From contig CM060733.1 in assembly GCA_030704615.1 (NCBI GenBank), positions 45,136,001 through 45,200,000 on the forward strand: DNA of 64,000 nt. Reading direction: 5' to 3'. Origin of the DNA: Takakia lepidozioides (lineage: Eukaryota > Streptophyta > Takakiopsida > Takakiales > Takakiaceae). Shown piece by piece: positions 45,126-57,934 of the stretch. The translations under genes were made by a program, and so were the position numbers. The stretch's first letter is position 1, and the number at the start of each line of letters is the position of its first letter. The notes beneath the pieces were generated by a model that was not told the origin of the DNA, searched no databases, and saw nothing but the letters and a program-made list of their open reading frames with translations.

Positions 45126-46700
45126 TTACTTCAGATTCGTCACCCTCAGCAGGGGAGCATCTGGCACCGAGAGATCTCCCAGCATGTAGGGATGGAGTCG
45201 TGTCATTCCACTCTTGAATCTGGAAGGCGCCTGCATAAGACGTTTCCTTTTTCCCATGAGTTGAGCCTGCCTCCTATTTCCACATCTTTGAAGAGCTGCA
45301 CGGATTACACACCACGATTTTCTTGCTTTAGACATTAACCCCTAAGCGTCAAAACGACCCAACTTGGGTCGGTAGGGTTTAGAAAACAGGCTGGTTATCC
45401 CTGAGGTTAAGCCTGATGTGGGCCCACATAGGCTCATGTGGCATTTCCCAATTGGACATATGTCCTGGAAATTGCCACGTGGAGAGCGTAGAGTCCGCCA
45501 CACTCGTGATTTTGAGGCCACTTTTAACCTGCCCCTGGGGATGACGTGACAACTAGGGTCAGGTTAGGGTGAAATTCCATGCACCCCCCCAATGGCGGGG
45601 TGGCACGTCTCCCAACACCCTTTATTGCGCCACTTACCCCCTAAATGGCACCAGCAGCCGACCTGCCTCGGAGATCTCCATGCCTAATCCCTAAGCTGGA
45701 ATTAATGGCGATGGTAGCTCCGGGCGTGGTTTGGTGTAAAACCTGTTGTTGTTTGGGGGAGGAGACTCAATTGATGCGCAGCTCGAGAGAGCTGCCTGGA
45801 GATGCTTCTTCCACATTTCTTATTATCGCATTGATGCCCGAACCTGGGTGGGGGCGGACATGCCTTGGAGGGGTGGAGGCCTAATCAATTTAGGGACGGG
45901 TAGGATGAGGCACCCCCTAAAACCCTCCACAAGAGAGGGCTACTGGCCAAAAATTATAGGCCCACATAGGTGCAATTGCAAGTCTCTTGGGCAGGGGGTA
46001 AAAAGACCTAGTAAGAGACTCAGATTGGCCCGAAATGTTTTTTGGGGCAAAGCCATACCCACCCACAACATTTCCACCGGAGCGATTGCCAAATGAACGG
46101 CTCAAAAGTTTTCCTCAATTTTCTGAACAAACATTTTTTTCCTGCCCGAAGGAAAACCCCAAATTTGACCCCCCATTTTTAGCAAACAAAGCAGCCCACC
46201 TGAGATTATGTCAGAAAAAGATGAAATTTGCAGGGAAGGTGTCTTATATGACAGGGGACCAGATTCTGGAGAGTGTCATGTCAGACCAGTTCGCAGATGG
46301 GAAATTCGATAGAAAAAGCACTTTTTTCCCTATTTACTTTATGTTTGTTTGTTTTTTGCACCACTTTAGACATTATATTCTTTGGATCTGCTGGTTGGAT
46401 TTAGACAGGGATTTTCGTGGTCGTAGGTGGGGTAGTTGAGAGTATATTCCAACGGTTAGTTTTACAGAGCCTTAGTAAATCTCAAGATATAAATGTTTTA
46501 GAGGGCCAGGGTCCAGTTTTTGAGGTCTTGGCAAAAATTGGCCCTTGTCCTTTAGGGGTTAAGTCTGAGTGAACCTTAAAAATCATCCTTGTAACATCTG
46601 GCCTTCCATATTTGCCAAAGGGCGTGCCCGGAGAAGAGTATCCCAAGGGCATGTAATACTTTGATTTAAAAAAACCTTCTCCAGAGGAACAAGGCGTGAG
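45126..46700 (-). pseudogene. LINE-like ORF2 C-terminal remnant, split by a TTAA element
   Basis: Joining the two sides of the TTAA element gives a minus-strand reading with SGHALWQIWKARCYKDDF on one side (about 46670-46575) and ARKSWCVIRAALQRCGNRR on the other (45330-45126). The LWQIWKAR pattern is typical of the zinc-binding end of plant L1-type ORF2 proteins. Stops and a frameshift are present and no catalytic domain is left. Confidence 0.45.
45339..46558. mobile_element. piggyBac-like non-autonomous element with TTAA target duplication
   Basis: TTAA lies on both sides (45335-45338 and 46559-46562). The ends read CCCCTAAGCG and, inverted, CCCCTAAAGG, matching the CCC...GGG ends and TTAA target of piggyBac. 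The interior (1220 bp) shows no transposase. The insertion sits inside a LINE-like reading frame, which supports both boundaries. Confidence 0.72.
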
Positions 46701-46721
46701 GTCGGAGGCCCTTTATTGATT

Positions 46722-47003
46722 TAACATGTGCCCAACTGGGAACTAAAAACTTTCATGTTCCCATCAAGTCTCATGGAACAACTCATGATATAAGGTTAAG
46801 GGCACTTTGGCCAACTTGATGCGTCGTCCCTACCCTGTCTGGCAGGGCCAATAAAGAAATGAGTGTAACATGTGCCCAACTGGGAACTAAAAACTTTCGT
46901 GTTCCCATTAAGTCTCATGGGAACAACCCATGATATAAGCTTAAGGGCAATTTGGCCAACTTGATGCGTAGTCCCGACCCTGTCGGGCAGGGACAACAAA
47001 ATG
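46722..47003 (+). repeat. Tandem duplication, 144-bp period
   Basis: Two copies of a block beginning TAACATGTGCCCAACTGGG and containing CATGATATAAG and TTTGGCCAACTTGATGCGT; the second starts at 46866. Confidence 0.9.
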
Positions 47004-49800
47004 CATGTCTGGTGAACTAAACCACAGAAATATACATGTATATGCTGCTAGTGCGGCATGTACTCAACAATAAAAGAGGCCTTCAGCTATTTTCCATGAA
47101 TTTCCAGTGACAAAAAAACTTATGGTGTTGATCGGGGTTGTGCTTCTTGGATAGGTTAATGATGTATTCTGATAGTGTAATCAGTACCACTAGTTCTTTC
47201 TCTCCATCTGAGAGGTGGGGTTCCTGGCATCACTGATTACACTGCCTCATGGTGTATAGGGGTTTTAATTTTTTTCCCCACAATTTATAATAAAGTTAAT
47301 CAGGGCCACTGTCCCCTGTTCTTTAATAATTAAAAATAAATAAAGAAAAAAACTTGAGATTCAATATCTGTCTCACATTGCAGGTTCGAAAATTTTGAAA
47401 CCGTCTATGCACCCGTACTTACTGAGGGCTTTCCGGCGGTATCAAGAACCCGGGCAGAGGCCTTGCGATTTGGGAGATCTCAACCAGTACTGATCTCAAC
47501 CTACATACTTATTACAAAATTAAAAAGACACTACCTTGCTTAATGTGTTGATAGGCAAATCCAAAAAAACAAAAAAAACAAAAAAAAACCAGTTGAGCAT
47601 TAAATAGAATTTGCTGTCGCATGTGTAGTACCAGCCATGGCGTCATTCCTTTGCTTCTCTTCTCTACCCTATGTAGAGAAGGATCATGATAGAAAAAATT
47701 GTATAGATAAGCTTTGAACACAGGGGTTCAGGAGGTACTCTCACCCTCTTTTTTCTTCCTTCAAAGAAAGGGAAACAAGGCCCTTTTCATCAAATTAACA
47801 TGGAAAAATATCTGGCTTCATGGCCGCGTAAGGGTGGTTTTATTTTTATTTTTTATTTTTTACTGAACAGGGGGATTGTAGCCCTGATTAACTTTTTCTT
47901 TCTTTCTTAAGAGTGTCCCTTAAGGCCAATTGCTGGGAGTAAATAAAATAAACCCCTACTGAAGGCGTTGATGGCCTATACAGAGGATTTCATCCCTTCA
48001 TTGCTGCCCATGTAGGTATCCTTTGCATGAATACCTATACATTTACACATTTATACATTTACCTGGGCAGAATATACACGGGATATACAGGTCGCCAACC
48101 ACTCACGCTACTTTTATAAAATGGTTAAAAAAAACAGTGCAGTGTAACAATAAGGGCACAGTGTTCAAGTCTGTGGGGAAGTTTTTGTCAACACTTGTCA
48201 GTTCGCCGGAAAACATTCGTCGGTGTGCGAGAATCATTCGTCGGTGTGTGTTGTGCTGAATCACTGTGCCAGTTCAGAACTATCGCACGCTACAAATACG
48301 GTGGGCAGCCGGAAATGGCAAGTGTCGGCGCGAAATTTCAACAGTGACTGCGGCGGGCAGGTCACGCGCTGCCCGCAAGGCACGCCACCAAAACTCCACG
48401 TCCCCCACCGCCGGCCCTGTTCACACGGAGGGATCTTGGGGGTGTCTGGGAAGGCTGTCTGAACGTCTCAACTCGCCATGCGGCCCGCCCCCCGCCTTTG
48501 ACGAGCGGATACGAGTCTAACTTAGTCTCTGTGACGGCGGAGCAGAGCGATAAGGATCACCCAAGCTTTGCTTGCTATACTCATCGTGGAATGAATGGAC
48601 TTTTGCTGCCTACATGTGGGTCCGCTGTTAGTCACTGTAACTGGTTGTTGGGATCAGACCTCTTGCAGAACAAGAGTACTACTTAGCAGTTGAAGATGGA
48701 AAAGATCAGGTGGTGGCGGCCGGTTTCAGCTGTGTGTGCACTGTGCGCATGTTGACGTGGGGGATGTGGCATTGTCTCGATAGAATTTGAGCTCCGGCGA
48801 TTGTGGTCCCTTAGGATCTGTGTTTTGTCCCAATGAGACAGCAGCAGTATCGTAGGGCAGAGAGGTTGTGTAAGTAGTAGGTTCGCTTGAGCTTGTATAA
48901 TTGGTTGTGGATAATCATGTGAATGAGCCATTTAGCGTGTACGGGAATCCCGTTGACCGACTCGGGCACACTACAATTCTACACGTTTCACGGGCGTTTC
49001 ATGAATTCGCCAGGAGAAGGGCCCACTCCCTGCGCTTTACATAGACTTTGCAATCAGAGTGTGTAAAGGTGGCATAAGCAAACAAATAACCAAATGCTCT
49101 ATGTTATTAGCCATCCACTCAACTCTCACACGGTGTCAGAATTCCACGGCTGGGCCCCACTGTTTCCCCACAGTCTCGCAGTGTGATTAGGCAAGTGGTA
49201 GGAATCCTATTTGCGTTGTCAATAGGGCAACGTCGGGAATGCAATCCAGGATGTTGTGAAGCGTCGACAACATTAAGTTGGAAAGCAGGTCCGTTCCGTG
49301 CAATTCTTTGCTGCTACATTTCGAAAGGCTGTCGGCAAACCCATCCTGGCATCCTGCGAGAAACGCTAAAGATGGACAATCACAACTTACAAGGAGAAAA
49401 ATGATCTTCAAATAAGCAATGCATACCTGTGCCGATTCATTGTCTGAGTGTTTGATTGGCCAGAGAACACTTGCCAAGAGAGGTTAACGCACCATGAAAA
49501 CAGTAGATCCGCTGGAGTCTCAGCCTGTTCCAGGCTTGCCCACCGTAGGACTGGATACCCACCTAGCATGGCCAGCCAATGAGAAAATAAAACGCTCAAT
49601 ATCCACCATTGCATCTCCCGGACGGAACACACTAGACATAGAATGCGAGTTGAATGCGGTAGGTTCGCCGGGGGTTGCCGGAGCTGGGACGCCCTCGGCG
49701 GGTCCCGCAGTCAAATCCCCACCCCCGCGCCGTTATTGCCTGTATTATAGTACAAAAGATCTGAGGGCTTGGTGGCTGGATGCTTTACTATTAACGTGGG
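47004..49800. other. Repeat-poor intergenic region, nothing recognised
   Basis: Includes a GC-rich stretch at 48250-48540 and several short frames without recognisable products. Tracts of TTTTATTTTTATTTT occur near 47840. No inverted or terminal repeats identified. Confidence 0.35.
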
Positions 49801-49817
49801 GGGTGCCGGGTTGAAAC

Positions 49818-51117
49818 CAGTGTTGGGCGGATATACCGTCCCTGGATAACCGTTTAGGCATTTTTGCGCCTAATAATAAAATCAATCAATCAGAAAATTA
49901 GGCATGTTTTGAAAATAATTTCTCAAATTAGGCATCTTCATGCTATAATTTTTTAGAATTAGGCACATGCGAAGAGAAAACGTTTATTTTCTTAAGAATA
50001 AAATTACAAAAAAGACACCCAATGCCCATGGGCCCTTCGGGGCTCTAGCTACCTTTCATTTCATATGAAACCCTAAAAATGCCCTTCTTTGTTGTACGCG
50101 GTGCTCCAAGGCCTCCAAGGCTCAAGCTGGTACTTAGAGCTCTCCCTTCGCTCTCACACTTTAGGTGAGTTCAATACTGATAGTCCACACTAGTGTAGGC
50201 ACGCTGGTGCAGGGCTTTGGTACATTGGTCATTGGGTACACTGGTTTTCATATTGGTATGTTGGTGGATGCTGAAACCTCTTACATAATGGTACTCTTGA
50301 GTTGTGGTAGGCAAGTAGGCTAGTTATTTCCGCACGTATATATTTGTATTGAGTTTTGTTCAAAGAAATTTTGTTATTATTAATATAAATAACTTGAGAA
50401 GAGGCTTGCAAGTTTTCTGGTGGACTTTTTGGGCATTAGGCACTTTGGTCGCATAATTTCCCAACAATTAGGCCAAAATCTGATAAATTCCCAGAATTGA
50501 TTAGGCACTTTCATTTTGAATTAATTATTGCCTAAACGGTTGTCTAGGGACGGTAGAGTCATCAGGATATCAATAGTAGCATATCAACCCGGATATCAAT
50601 GTATCCGGATCCGGACCCGACAACTATTTGATATCCGGCGGATACATAAAACGGAGGATCCGGATAGGATCCTACCCGCCGGATATAAAAAGGTTTAATA
50701 ACCAGATTGTATCCGGATATGTAGCCAAAATACCGGATCTCAACCGGATACAAGAAAATAAAATAAAAAAAATTAATATTATTAAATTTTTAATAATTTA
50801 AATTGATTAAAAATTTATAAAAAAAATTGTGAGTAAATCTCAATAAAGTTAAATCAGGGTTACAATCCCCCTGTTTTAATAAATAAATAAATAAAATTGC
50901 ATGATTATTTGTATCCGGATTACTCTATAACTTGGATTACTCTATCCGGACTTATTTATATCCGGCAGATATTTAAAAACTTCCACTATGCATAACCGGT
51001 GGATATTAGAAATGCAAATTATTCTAATATTTGGATCCGCAGGATATATCATTCTCTAATTTGTCAAGTATCAGGACCCGGCGGATATTAAAAAAAACTA
51101 GGAACCGCCCAACACTA
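49818..51117. mobile_element. hAT-like non-autonomous element with 8-bp target duplication
   Basis: Left end CAGTGTTGGGCGG (49818-49830), right end CCGCCCAACACTA (51105-51117), an inverted pair with one terminal mismatch. The flanks GTTGAAAC (49810-49817 and 51118-51125) are identical 8-bp direct repeats, the hAT hallmark. The interior is rich in GGATAT/ATCCGG motifs and has no transposase. A TA-flanked MITE is nested just inside the left end, so the original element was about 580 bp. Confidence 0.9.
49836..50553. mobile_element. TA-flanked MITE, copy 2 (718 bp), nested in the hAT-like element
   Basis: Ends CCGTCCCTGGATAAC and, inverted, CCGTCCCTAGACAAC, flanked by TA. It matches copy 1 (41624-42163) along most of its length, with extra sequence in the middle (about 50070-50290). 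No coding capacity. Confidence 0.88.
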
Positions 51118-51184
51118 GTTGAAACCTCGCCCATGGCGCGATGGAAATCGGATGTTTAAGGATTTGATTGAGGTACCATTTGAT

Positions 51185-51520
51185 TTTTGCATCTCCAAAA
51201 CTTCCAAGTCCCTCAAGCGGATCTCTGCTCCTTGTTCCCAATCATTGCTCCCATGTTCCCACATACATACCGTTCCTTTGTTCTCCTTGCTCCCCCGTGT
51301 CCGCCGCTCCTACTCCCGGCTCCTTTGTGCTATAGCTCCCATGTTTTACTACTTCACCGCCTCAGTAACAGGGGAGCGGAGGAGCGGGGAGCAATAACAG
51401 GGAGCGGGGCTATTGCTCCCATGTTTCCATGTTTTACTGCTTCGCCGCTCCAATAACAGGGTAGCGGAGGAGCGGGGAGCAATAACAAGGGAGTGGGGAG
51501 CCGCAGGTGGGAACATGGAG
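51185..51520. repeat. Tandem and palindromic GCTCCCATGTT / GGGGAGCAATAACA cluster
   Basis: An 80-88 bp unit is duplicated (about 51328-51415 and 51408-51490). Each unit holds TAGCTCCCATG or ATTGCTCCCATG at one end and GAGGAGCGGGGAGCAATAACA at the other, so the units can fold on themselves. Confidence 0.75.
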
Positions 51521-52080
51521 CATGGGACCCTCGGATAGGCGTGAAGTATACACGAGGGAAGGAAAGGGGGGGTGGGGATTTGACCGCGGGCCAATGGGGG
51601 CCCTCCGGTTAGCTCGTATCGGCAAGCCTCGCATGTGCGCATTAAACTCACATCCTATGTCTAGTGTAAACCCTCCCTAGACTATGATGTTTGATCAGAA
51701 ATCCTGCCAAGCAACCTCTCCTTCCAATGGCTCCAAATTTTCGGGGCAAACCATGCCTTGCTATTTAATTTCAAATCACATGGAAATTGATCGATGGATT
51801 GCCATGCACAATGTTGTGAGTTGGGAGTTTGCTCCTTGCCTTTACATCACATGTTGATCTAGGGTTTAAACTGTCAACTTTCCAAAGAATGACTAGTAGC
51901 CTCTGTCTCTGTCCCTGGGATGAAGCCACTCATAATTTATGCTTCCTTGGGGAGGCGTCATCCTTCTTGTGCTTCTCTTCAGATCAAAATGCTCATTTGT
52001 AAGTGACTCAAAAATGGTCTGAATGGCCCTAGTTGGAAGCAGCGTTTTTCTTGTGTTCATTTATTCCAAAATCGCCGAGC
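51521..52080. other. Intergenic, nothing recognised
   Basis: No coding or terminal-repeat signal. A block at 52085-52150 (GGTGGCAGGGTTAGAAAAGTGGCTATAT) resembles 14215-14245. Confidence 0.35.
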
Positions 52081-52221
52081 GCCCATGTGGCAAGAATGCG
52101 AGGTGGCAGGGTTAGAAAAGTGGCTATATCATAGGTGGCACATGTAAGGGACGTAGGCAAAATCAGGATAAATTCAAAGAAATCCGACCAAATCCAACGA
52201 TTTTGCACCATTGAAACTCTA

Positions 52222-52460
52222 ACCAACAGTCAGTAGGTGAGTTGGTTAGTGCACCGAGTGCCACCCAGATGATTCTAGGGTCAAATCCTGCTACTTGATG
52301 GGTGTGGTATACTCTTCTCCCCCTTCCGTTGGGTTGTGTCCCATTTCTACCCCTTCATGGCGAGGTTATTGTGAAAGAGGTTATTTTTCTCCTCTCACTA
52401 TAAATGGGCTTGAGTTGTGAGCTATCGCTCGAGGTGTTTCCCTATTTTATTTTATTTTTT
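52222..52460 (+). mobile_element. tRNA-derived SINE, copy 2, with target-site duplications
   Basis: Same family as 32062-32354 (GAGTTGGTTAGTGCACCGAGTG, then AGGGTCAAATCC). Direct repeats AAACTCTAACC flank it (left copy from 52214, right from 52461; the last three bases of the left copy may belong to the element). The tail is T-rich (ATTTTATTTTATTTTTT), unlike the poly-A tail of copy 1. Shorter than copy 1 by a deletion before the tail. Confidence 0.87.
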
Positions 52461-54990
52461 AAACTCTAACCTATTTTGGGGCTCCTCGAAAAAAAATTAA
52501 TTTCTAGCTAGTTTTTGTTTTATTTTATTTTATTTTTATTTTTTCAGTGATGGGTTCAAATCCTTTTTCCATGAAACTTTTCCCTTGTTATGAACATTGA
52601 GATGCAACATCTGCCAAACTAAACATGAGCTGATTTGGATGTGGCACGTGGTCAACATACCTAGCATCACACAAACACCACTCAAGAAGAGAGTGGGAAA
52701 ACTAAATAACAACCTTCAAGGGAGGCAATTCACAAGCACGCCCCTACGCCACTATCCTCTTTTGTGGAACCCCAAAATAATTGAGAGATGGGTGTGCGGA
52801 GCCTATGCTGGGAGGTGGCTAGTATGAGCATACTCAAAAGGCAGATCTGTGCCATCAGATCTGCGAGAGATATTTAAAAACCCAATATAAAAAGCCCAAA
52901 ACAGGCCTGGTGAGGCGGCTTTCTAAGGGATTAAAAACCTCCCCTTCATTCCCTTCAACTAGTGACTTCCTAACTTGGGAAAAACTCAAAATCTTTGAAA
53001 AGTTGTTAAATTATGCCTTCAATCTAACATCTACAAATAACTATACCCAAACGATTGAAACTTGTCCTCAATCTCCATATCATAATGTATTTCATCATGT
53101 AGATCATATGTTGGGGGACTTGTGGTCCTAATGGACCATCATCTGGATTTCTATGCTATTTTTCATAGTTCATTATTGAATGAATCACTGGATAAGGAAA
53201 AAAATCATATATATATATATATATAAGACGTCAACCGAAGTTAGCGTAAATAAAAGGCTCTTCCCCATGAGGATACTATCCCCTTTCGGGGGTGGGCTCT
53301 ATAAAGAAAAGACTGAATGACGTGTTCGCCACCTTCAATTTTGAATTGTCAAGAATACAACAATCCTTGTCATTTCATACTTGAGTGACAATAAATAACT
53401 CAACAAAATAGATGTATGCTTCATGACGTAAGGCCCAATGAGAGTGCATATGCAATTAAAAAACCCAGACCAAATGGTTTAACAAACCCTAATAAGAATG
53501 ATGATACATGAATGAGAAAGGAAGAACCATGTGAAGTATGCCAATCCCAATCGCAATGGTAGAAGTACATATGTGGGAACCCAAACCTTGATTGTCATTT
53601 GGCAGAAAGATCAAGCAATGTTCAATGGTTTCCAATGAGCCAACAATATGTGATGTTCCTTATACAACAAAATCTGCTGATACTATTACTATTTGTACTG
53701 AAAATCACATAAACGTTGCACTTAGTTCTATTTGGTTTCAACGTTGTATGGCTATGGAGCGATTTTCAGCAGGGTCTGAATTGGACATTCATTCTTGATA
53801 AAACAAAATTCCGAAGTTTGTCGGGTGAAACCAACTATCACATTGAAATCTCAAATAAATCAGCTTTGTGTTTGACTGGTTAAAAGCTCTTAATGCTAAC
53901 TCATATGATAGACATATATACCTTCAAACTAACTCATATGACATATAACGTACCATATATTTAATTTGTTTGAAAATGAATAGTCTAAAAACCTAAATTG
54001 TTTGCTGATGATTGAAACTTCAAAAAGATTGGGGTCATGCTACGTATATAGAAAAGATTTTTGAATGAAATGAATCATTGCAATTTATACACATGAAACA
54101 ACAATACAAAGCGACTATCAACTAAAAATTCTTTACATTAACTAATAGACAAGAATTACCAATCTTGAAAAAATAATTGAATGTTTATTGCTTGAAGATG
54201 AATTCAAATCTCTTAAATGTTGTTGTTTCATATATAGTGACCAAAATTATATCCACAACTTGATTAGATTAGTGAGTGTAAAGCTGATTCCAAATAATGA
54301 CTCTCAAAATGAGATGAAGATTTTGTATGAAATTTAATGTAGCCAAAGTTTTTGCTGATTGTTTGGAGGAACGGGGCAGAATATCCAATTGAAAGAGCTA
54401 TGTTTGGTGCTACAAATATCTCATGTCTATTGATGGCACATGTCATTCACACTTATAACCATATACATTAAAGTAATGTCAATTTGCATTTGCGTCATAT
54501 GACAAAAATGATATTTTTAATTTTTTCTGCAGAAATCATTATCTAATCTCATGGCTTTAGTAAGTTTTGCAAATTGCATTATAATATCAGTCGGTATATA
54601 ATGTGTTTCTTTTTGGTAAATAATTTTGAGTTCTCAAACATGTTCTTTACTACTCCCATACATAGGCAATAAACAATCATTCATTATCAATCATGACAAT
54701 TATTTCAGCCAATGTTGTCATGACCAAATATGACACCATTGTAAATTTGTTTGCAGCGGGAACCACTTCTTCCCCATCACACGAGTGTAAATGTGAAAAA
54801 AACACTGCTCATGCAATTGAAACTGGCAGGTGCCGCACATGTGCATTGTGTATTAACAAAATTGGTGATATACAAAATTGGCGGAATGCTATCACTGTAT
54901 TTTCCAACAATACTTAAGGTACAACAAGAATGCACATTGTCTATGTACTACGCTGTCAGTCATTAAAAGCCTAGTCGTCACTGTCCGAGG
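52461..54990. other. AT-rich intergenic region, nothing recognised
   Basis: Includes a TA microsatellite at about 53205-53225. Short frames on both strands show no family resemblance. Confidence 0.35.
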
Positions 54991-54999
54991 ACAAGGGAT

Positions 55000-56920
55000 G
55001 TGATGTTGTGGCATGATTTGCAATGCCAATACGGAGAGCTTGCAACCGCGATCTCGTGGTCAATGAGGGGCCCAATGGCATGTGATCAATTCTGGTCTGC
55101 ATTCGCCTATCCGCGGCGAAAGTTGACTTTCTTCTTCACTCTCACGACGTGGCGGAGGTGGATCGACAACAAGTGCTCAAGCTATGCAAATCGACAATGA
55201 GGCCGTCCACATTCGGCAATAGAGCCCCTGAAACACGATGATAACAATTTGTCCATAGTCGCCTCTATTGCTCTACAACTGCCTTGATGGTACTTTTGAA
55301 ACTTTCCAACTGCCTCTCGCGGGCCCTGTCCATAATCATTGTGGCGTTTCGACGATAAGCCGCCTCGTACACCTCATTCATTTGGCGTTGACATATTATA
55401 GCATCTTCCAGTTCGGACAGCAATAAATGTCTCCCAATCAGTTCTCAGTCATACAATTCGTTCTCCTCCGGCACCCATAGAACCTATGGGAGCCAGATAA
55501 ACCTGGACCTTCTCTGACTCCAATGCCCTCCCAAATTGCGGCAAAACTACTCTCTCCCCCACGAATCGGGAATGCCTCCCGCACGTATGGTTATCTGTCA
55601 GTCAAATGTGACCCAGAAATACTGGGGATCTTTGACGTATGCCGGATTTCCAGCATGTATGTCCAACTACATGACTACAACTCGCCAATCAACTTTTGAC
55701 ATGTGGAGTGGTGAAGTCATGACTACTACTACCACACCAAAATGGTTTCAAAATTCATCTCTCTGTCTGCATCTCATACCAAATTTTTGCCCCAATGCAA
55801 ACAATTCAGAAATATAAATGGATGCGGAGATCATTATACATTTGCATGTTGGCATAAATGTTATCCACACTACGGTTCGACATGCGTACGACACGTTGCA
55901 AGGCTGTCAATGCCCGCTCTACCCGTGCTTATCTGGAGGCCAAATGGGTCGTGTACCCAATTATCCCAATCGTCATTCAATGGGACCCATGCCTGAATCT
56001 CCAATGTTTTGGACAAGTGTCATGCAGTTGTGATGACAATGTCTCGCTCCTTTGTAACGCGGTCGACATCAGATATCGGATTCATCTCGGATTGAATGGC
56101 GACCCTCGAGCATTCCCCAGTTTCCAGTACCGGTTCTTTTCCTTTCCTCCTTCTCTCATCCGTAATTCGTTGTTCCTCAACCATGGTTTCATCGGCCGCA
56201 GGGTCAAAGATATCCGCAATTTCGTGAATGATGAGGTCAATACTGTGATCGGGCATTGCAAACTTCGCGTCCATGTCCACGACATTTGTTCGATCATCAT
56301 TGTGGACGACAGTGTCTTCATTGTTTGGAGGCATATCTTGTAATTTAGCTTCCAACTCGGTTGTGCGCAGTGTTTGTCAGTCCAGTCGGTCATACAGGGT
56401 CCTGATTCGCTGGACTCTTTTCGCCAGTTATTCCTCTAACGTTACAGCCGGTTGTATTCCAAACGTGTCGGGGATGTACCCCAGATCGTATAGCATCATT
56501 GCGTTCCTCCTACTAGCAGTTTGCTAATTCACTGGATGCAACAGTATGACCTCCACGTATAACATGGCTGCCAAGGTGTACGGGATTTGGCCTTTTAAGA
56601 GAGGTTAACCCCACAATGTGCAATGCACCTCATTCGCCCTATGCTGAAAATGCAAGTTCGTGCAAGACTTGGACTCTGCGTAACTGTTTCGGGTTTGCAC
56701 GTCATGCCTATCTAAATGCCACAATCGATTGATGTGGTACCACTTCACGAATTTTTTGCATCTCGCCATCGGCCATCTGAACTCTTCCGGAACATCCTCC
56801 CAGCCCTCTCCTGCTAGTATGCTAAGGTCACCATATATTTCCCAATTCAAGTATTGCCTTGACCCTTTGATTTTCTTAGGGGAGCGGTCCATGTTTATTA
56901 GGGTCATCTCCTCCATGACG
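55000..56920 (-). pseudogene. Decayed minus-strand coding region of unknown type
   Basis: Broken minus-strand frames follow one another: 56916-56605 (GWEDVPEEFRWPMARCKKFVKWYHINRLWH), 56355-56020 (acidic, with DDRTNVVDMDAKF) and short pieces toward 55200. Composition and order suggest one former protein of 500 or more residues, probably a transposon ORF, but no catalytic motif is seen and I cannot name it. Confidence 0.35.
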
Positions 56921-57934
56921 CTTATCGTTCTGGTCTTCTGCCATTTTGCAGTAATCGGAGCAACACTAAATGAGATTTACTAATAAGACGTAACTCTAAA
57001 CCCTTCACCCTAAATGAGTTTGAGTAGGTGTCAGAATAGTTCCTAAAAGCTAATTTTGTAAAATAAAATGATCCTGGAAGCCAGAGGAGGGCCTATGGGT
57101 GCATTCTGCAACAATCTCACAGAAATCGCGGCAAAAAATACCTCACACCCAACCAATGGCTTCATTCGCCACGTGACTACGTGTCGTGGAATAATGAAAT
57201 GTCACGCATACAGAAGTTGTGTGGAGAGGAAGTGAGGGGAGAATGAGCCTCCCTTGGCTTATATCCCCCCCTCATTCCTCGGGCCACGCGCAGGGAAAAT
57301 GAGAATAGAGAGATCGCAATCCGGGACTGGAACAGTCGCCATGTATTGTTTCAAACAGGTGCATGTTGTCGTTACTGGTACCGAATTGGCAACCTAACTC
57401 GCTGTCGATGCAGCTCCCTACAGTCATTTTGACGCTAGAGCTCCTCCATGGTCGTCTCAAACATAATCTAAATTCCTACGTGCTTTACCAGCGATTCCCA
57501 GATAACTCGCAAACTGCCATGCTTTGGCAGTACAATGCCTCAACTATCTGCCTTAAGATAAAAAACGATCTGAAAAGAAATTTGTACCAATATATGCATC
57601 TACACCCCCTGCCAAGCTCTGCTAACAGTGCCCGTCTCCCACCCTGCACATGGCGTAAGCCTCATAATCGCTTCCACCAGGCCAATCCATTCGTCACCAG
57701 GCAGTAAACTACTAGAGGCCATACTTACTCTCCTCCACCGCTCAAGCTGGCCCTACAACAAAAGCCACCCTCCCAACACCACTAACTATCCACTAATGCT
57801 AATCGTCTGTCTACATGACACCCACATCAACACTCGTCCTATAAAATGCAACACGGACAGTCCCAAACACCTCTCTTCTGCTTGCGCCGCTGCCATCACC
57901 CGCTATATAGCTATTCTTTCCCCTCCCCCCCCCT

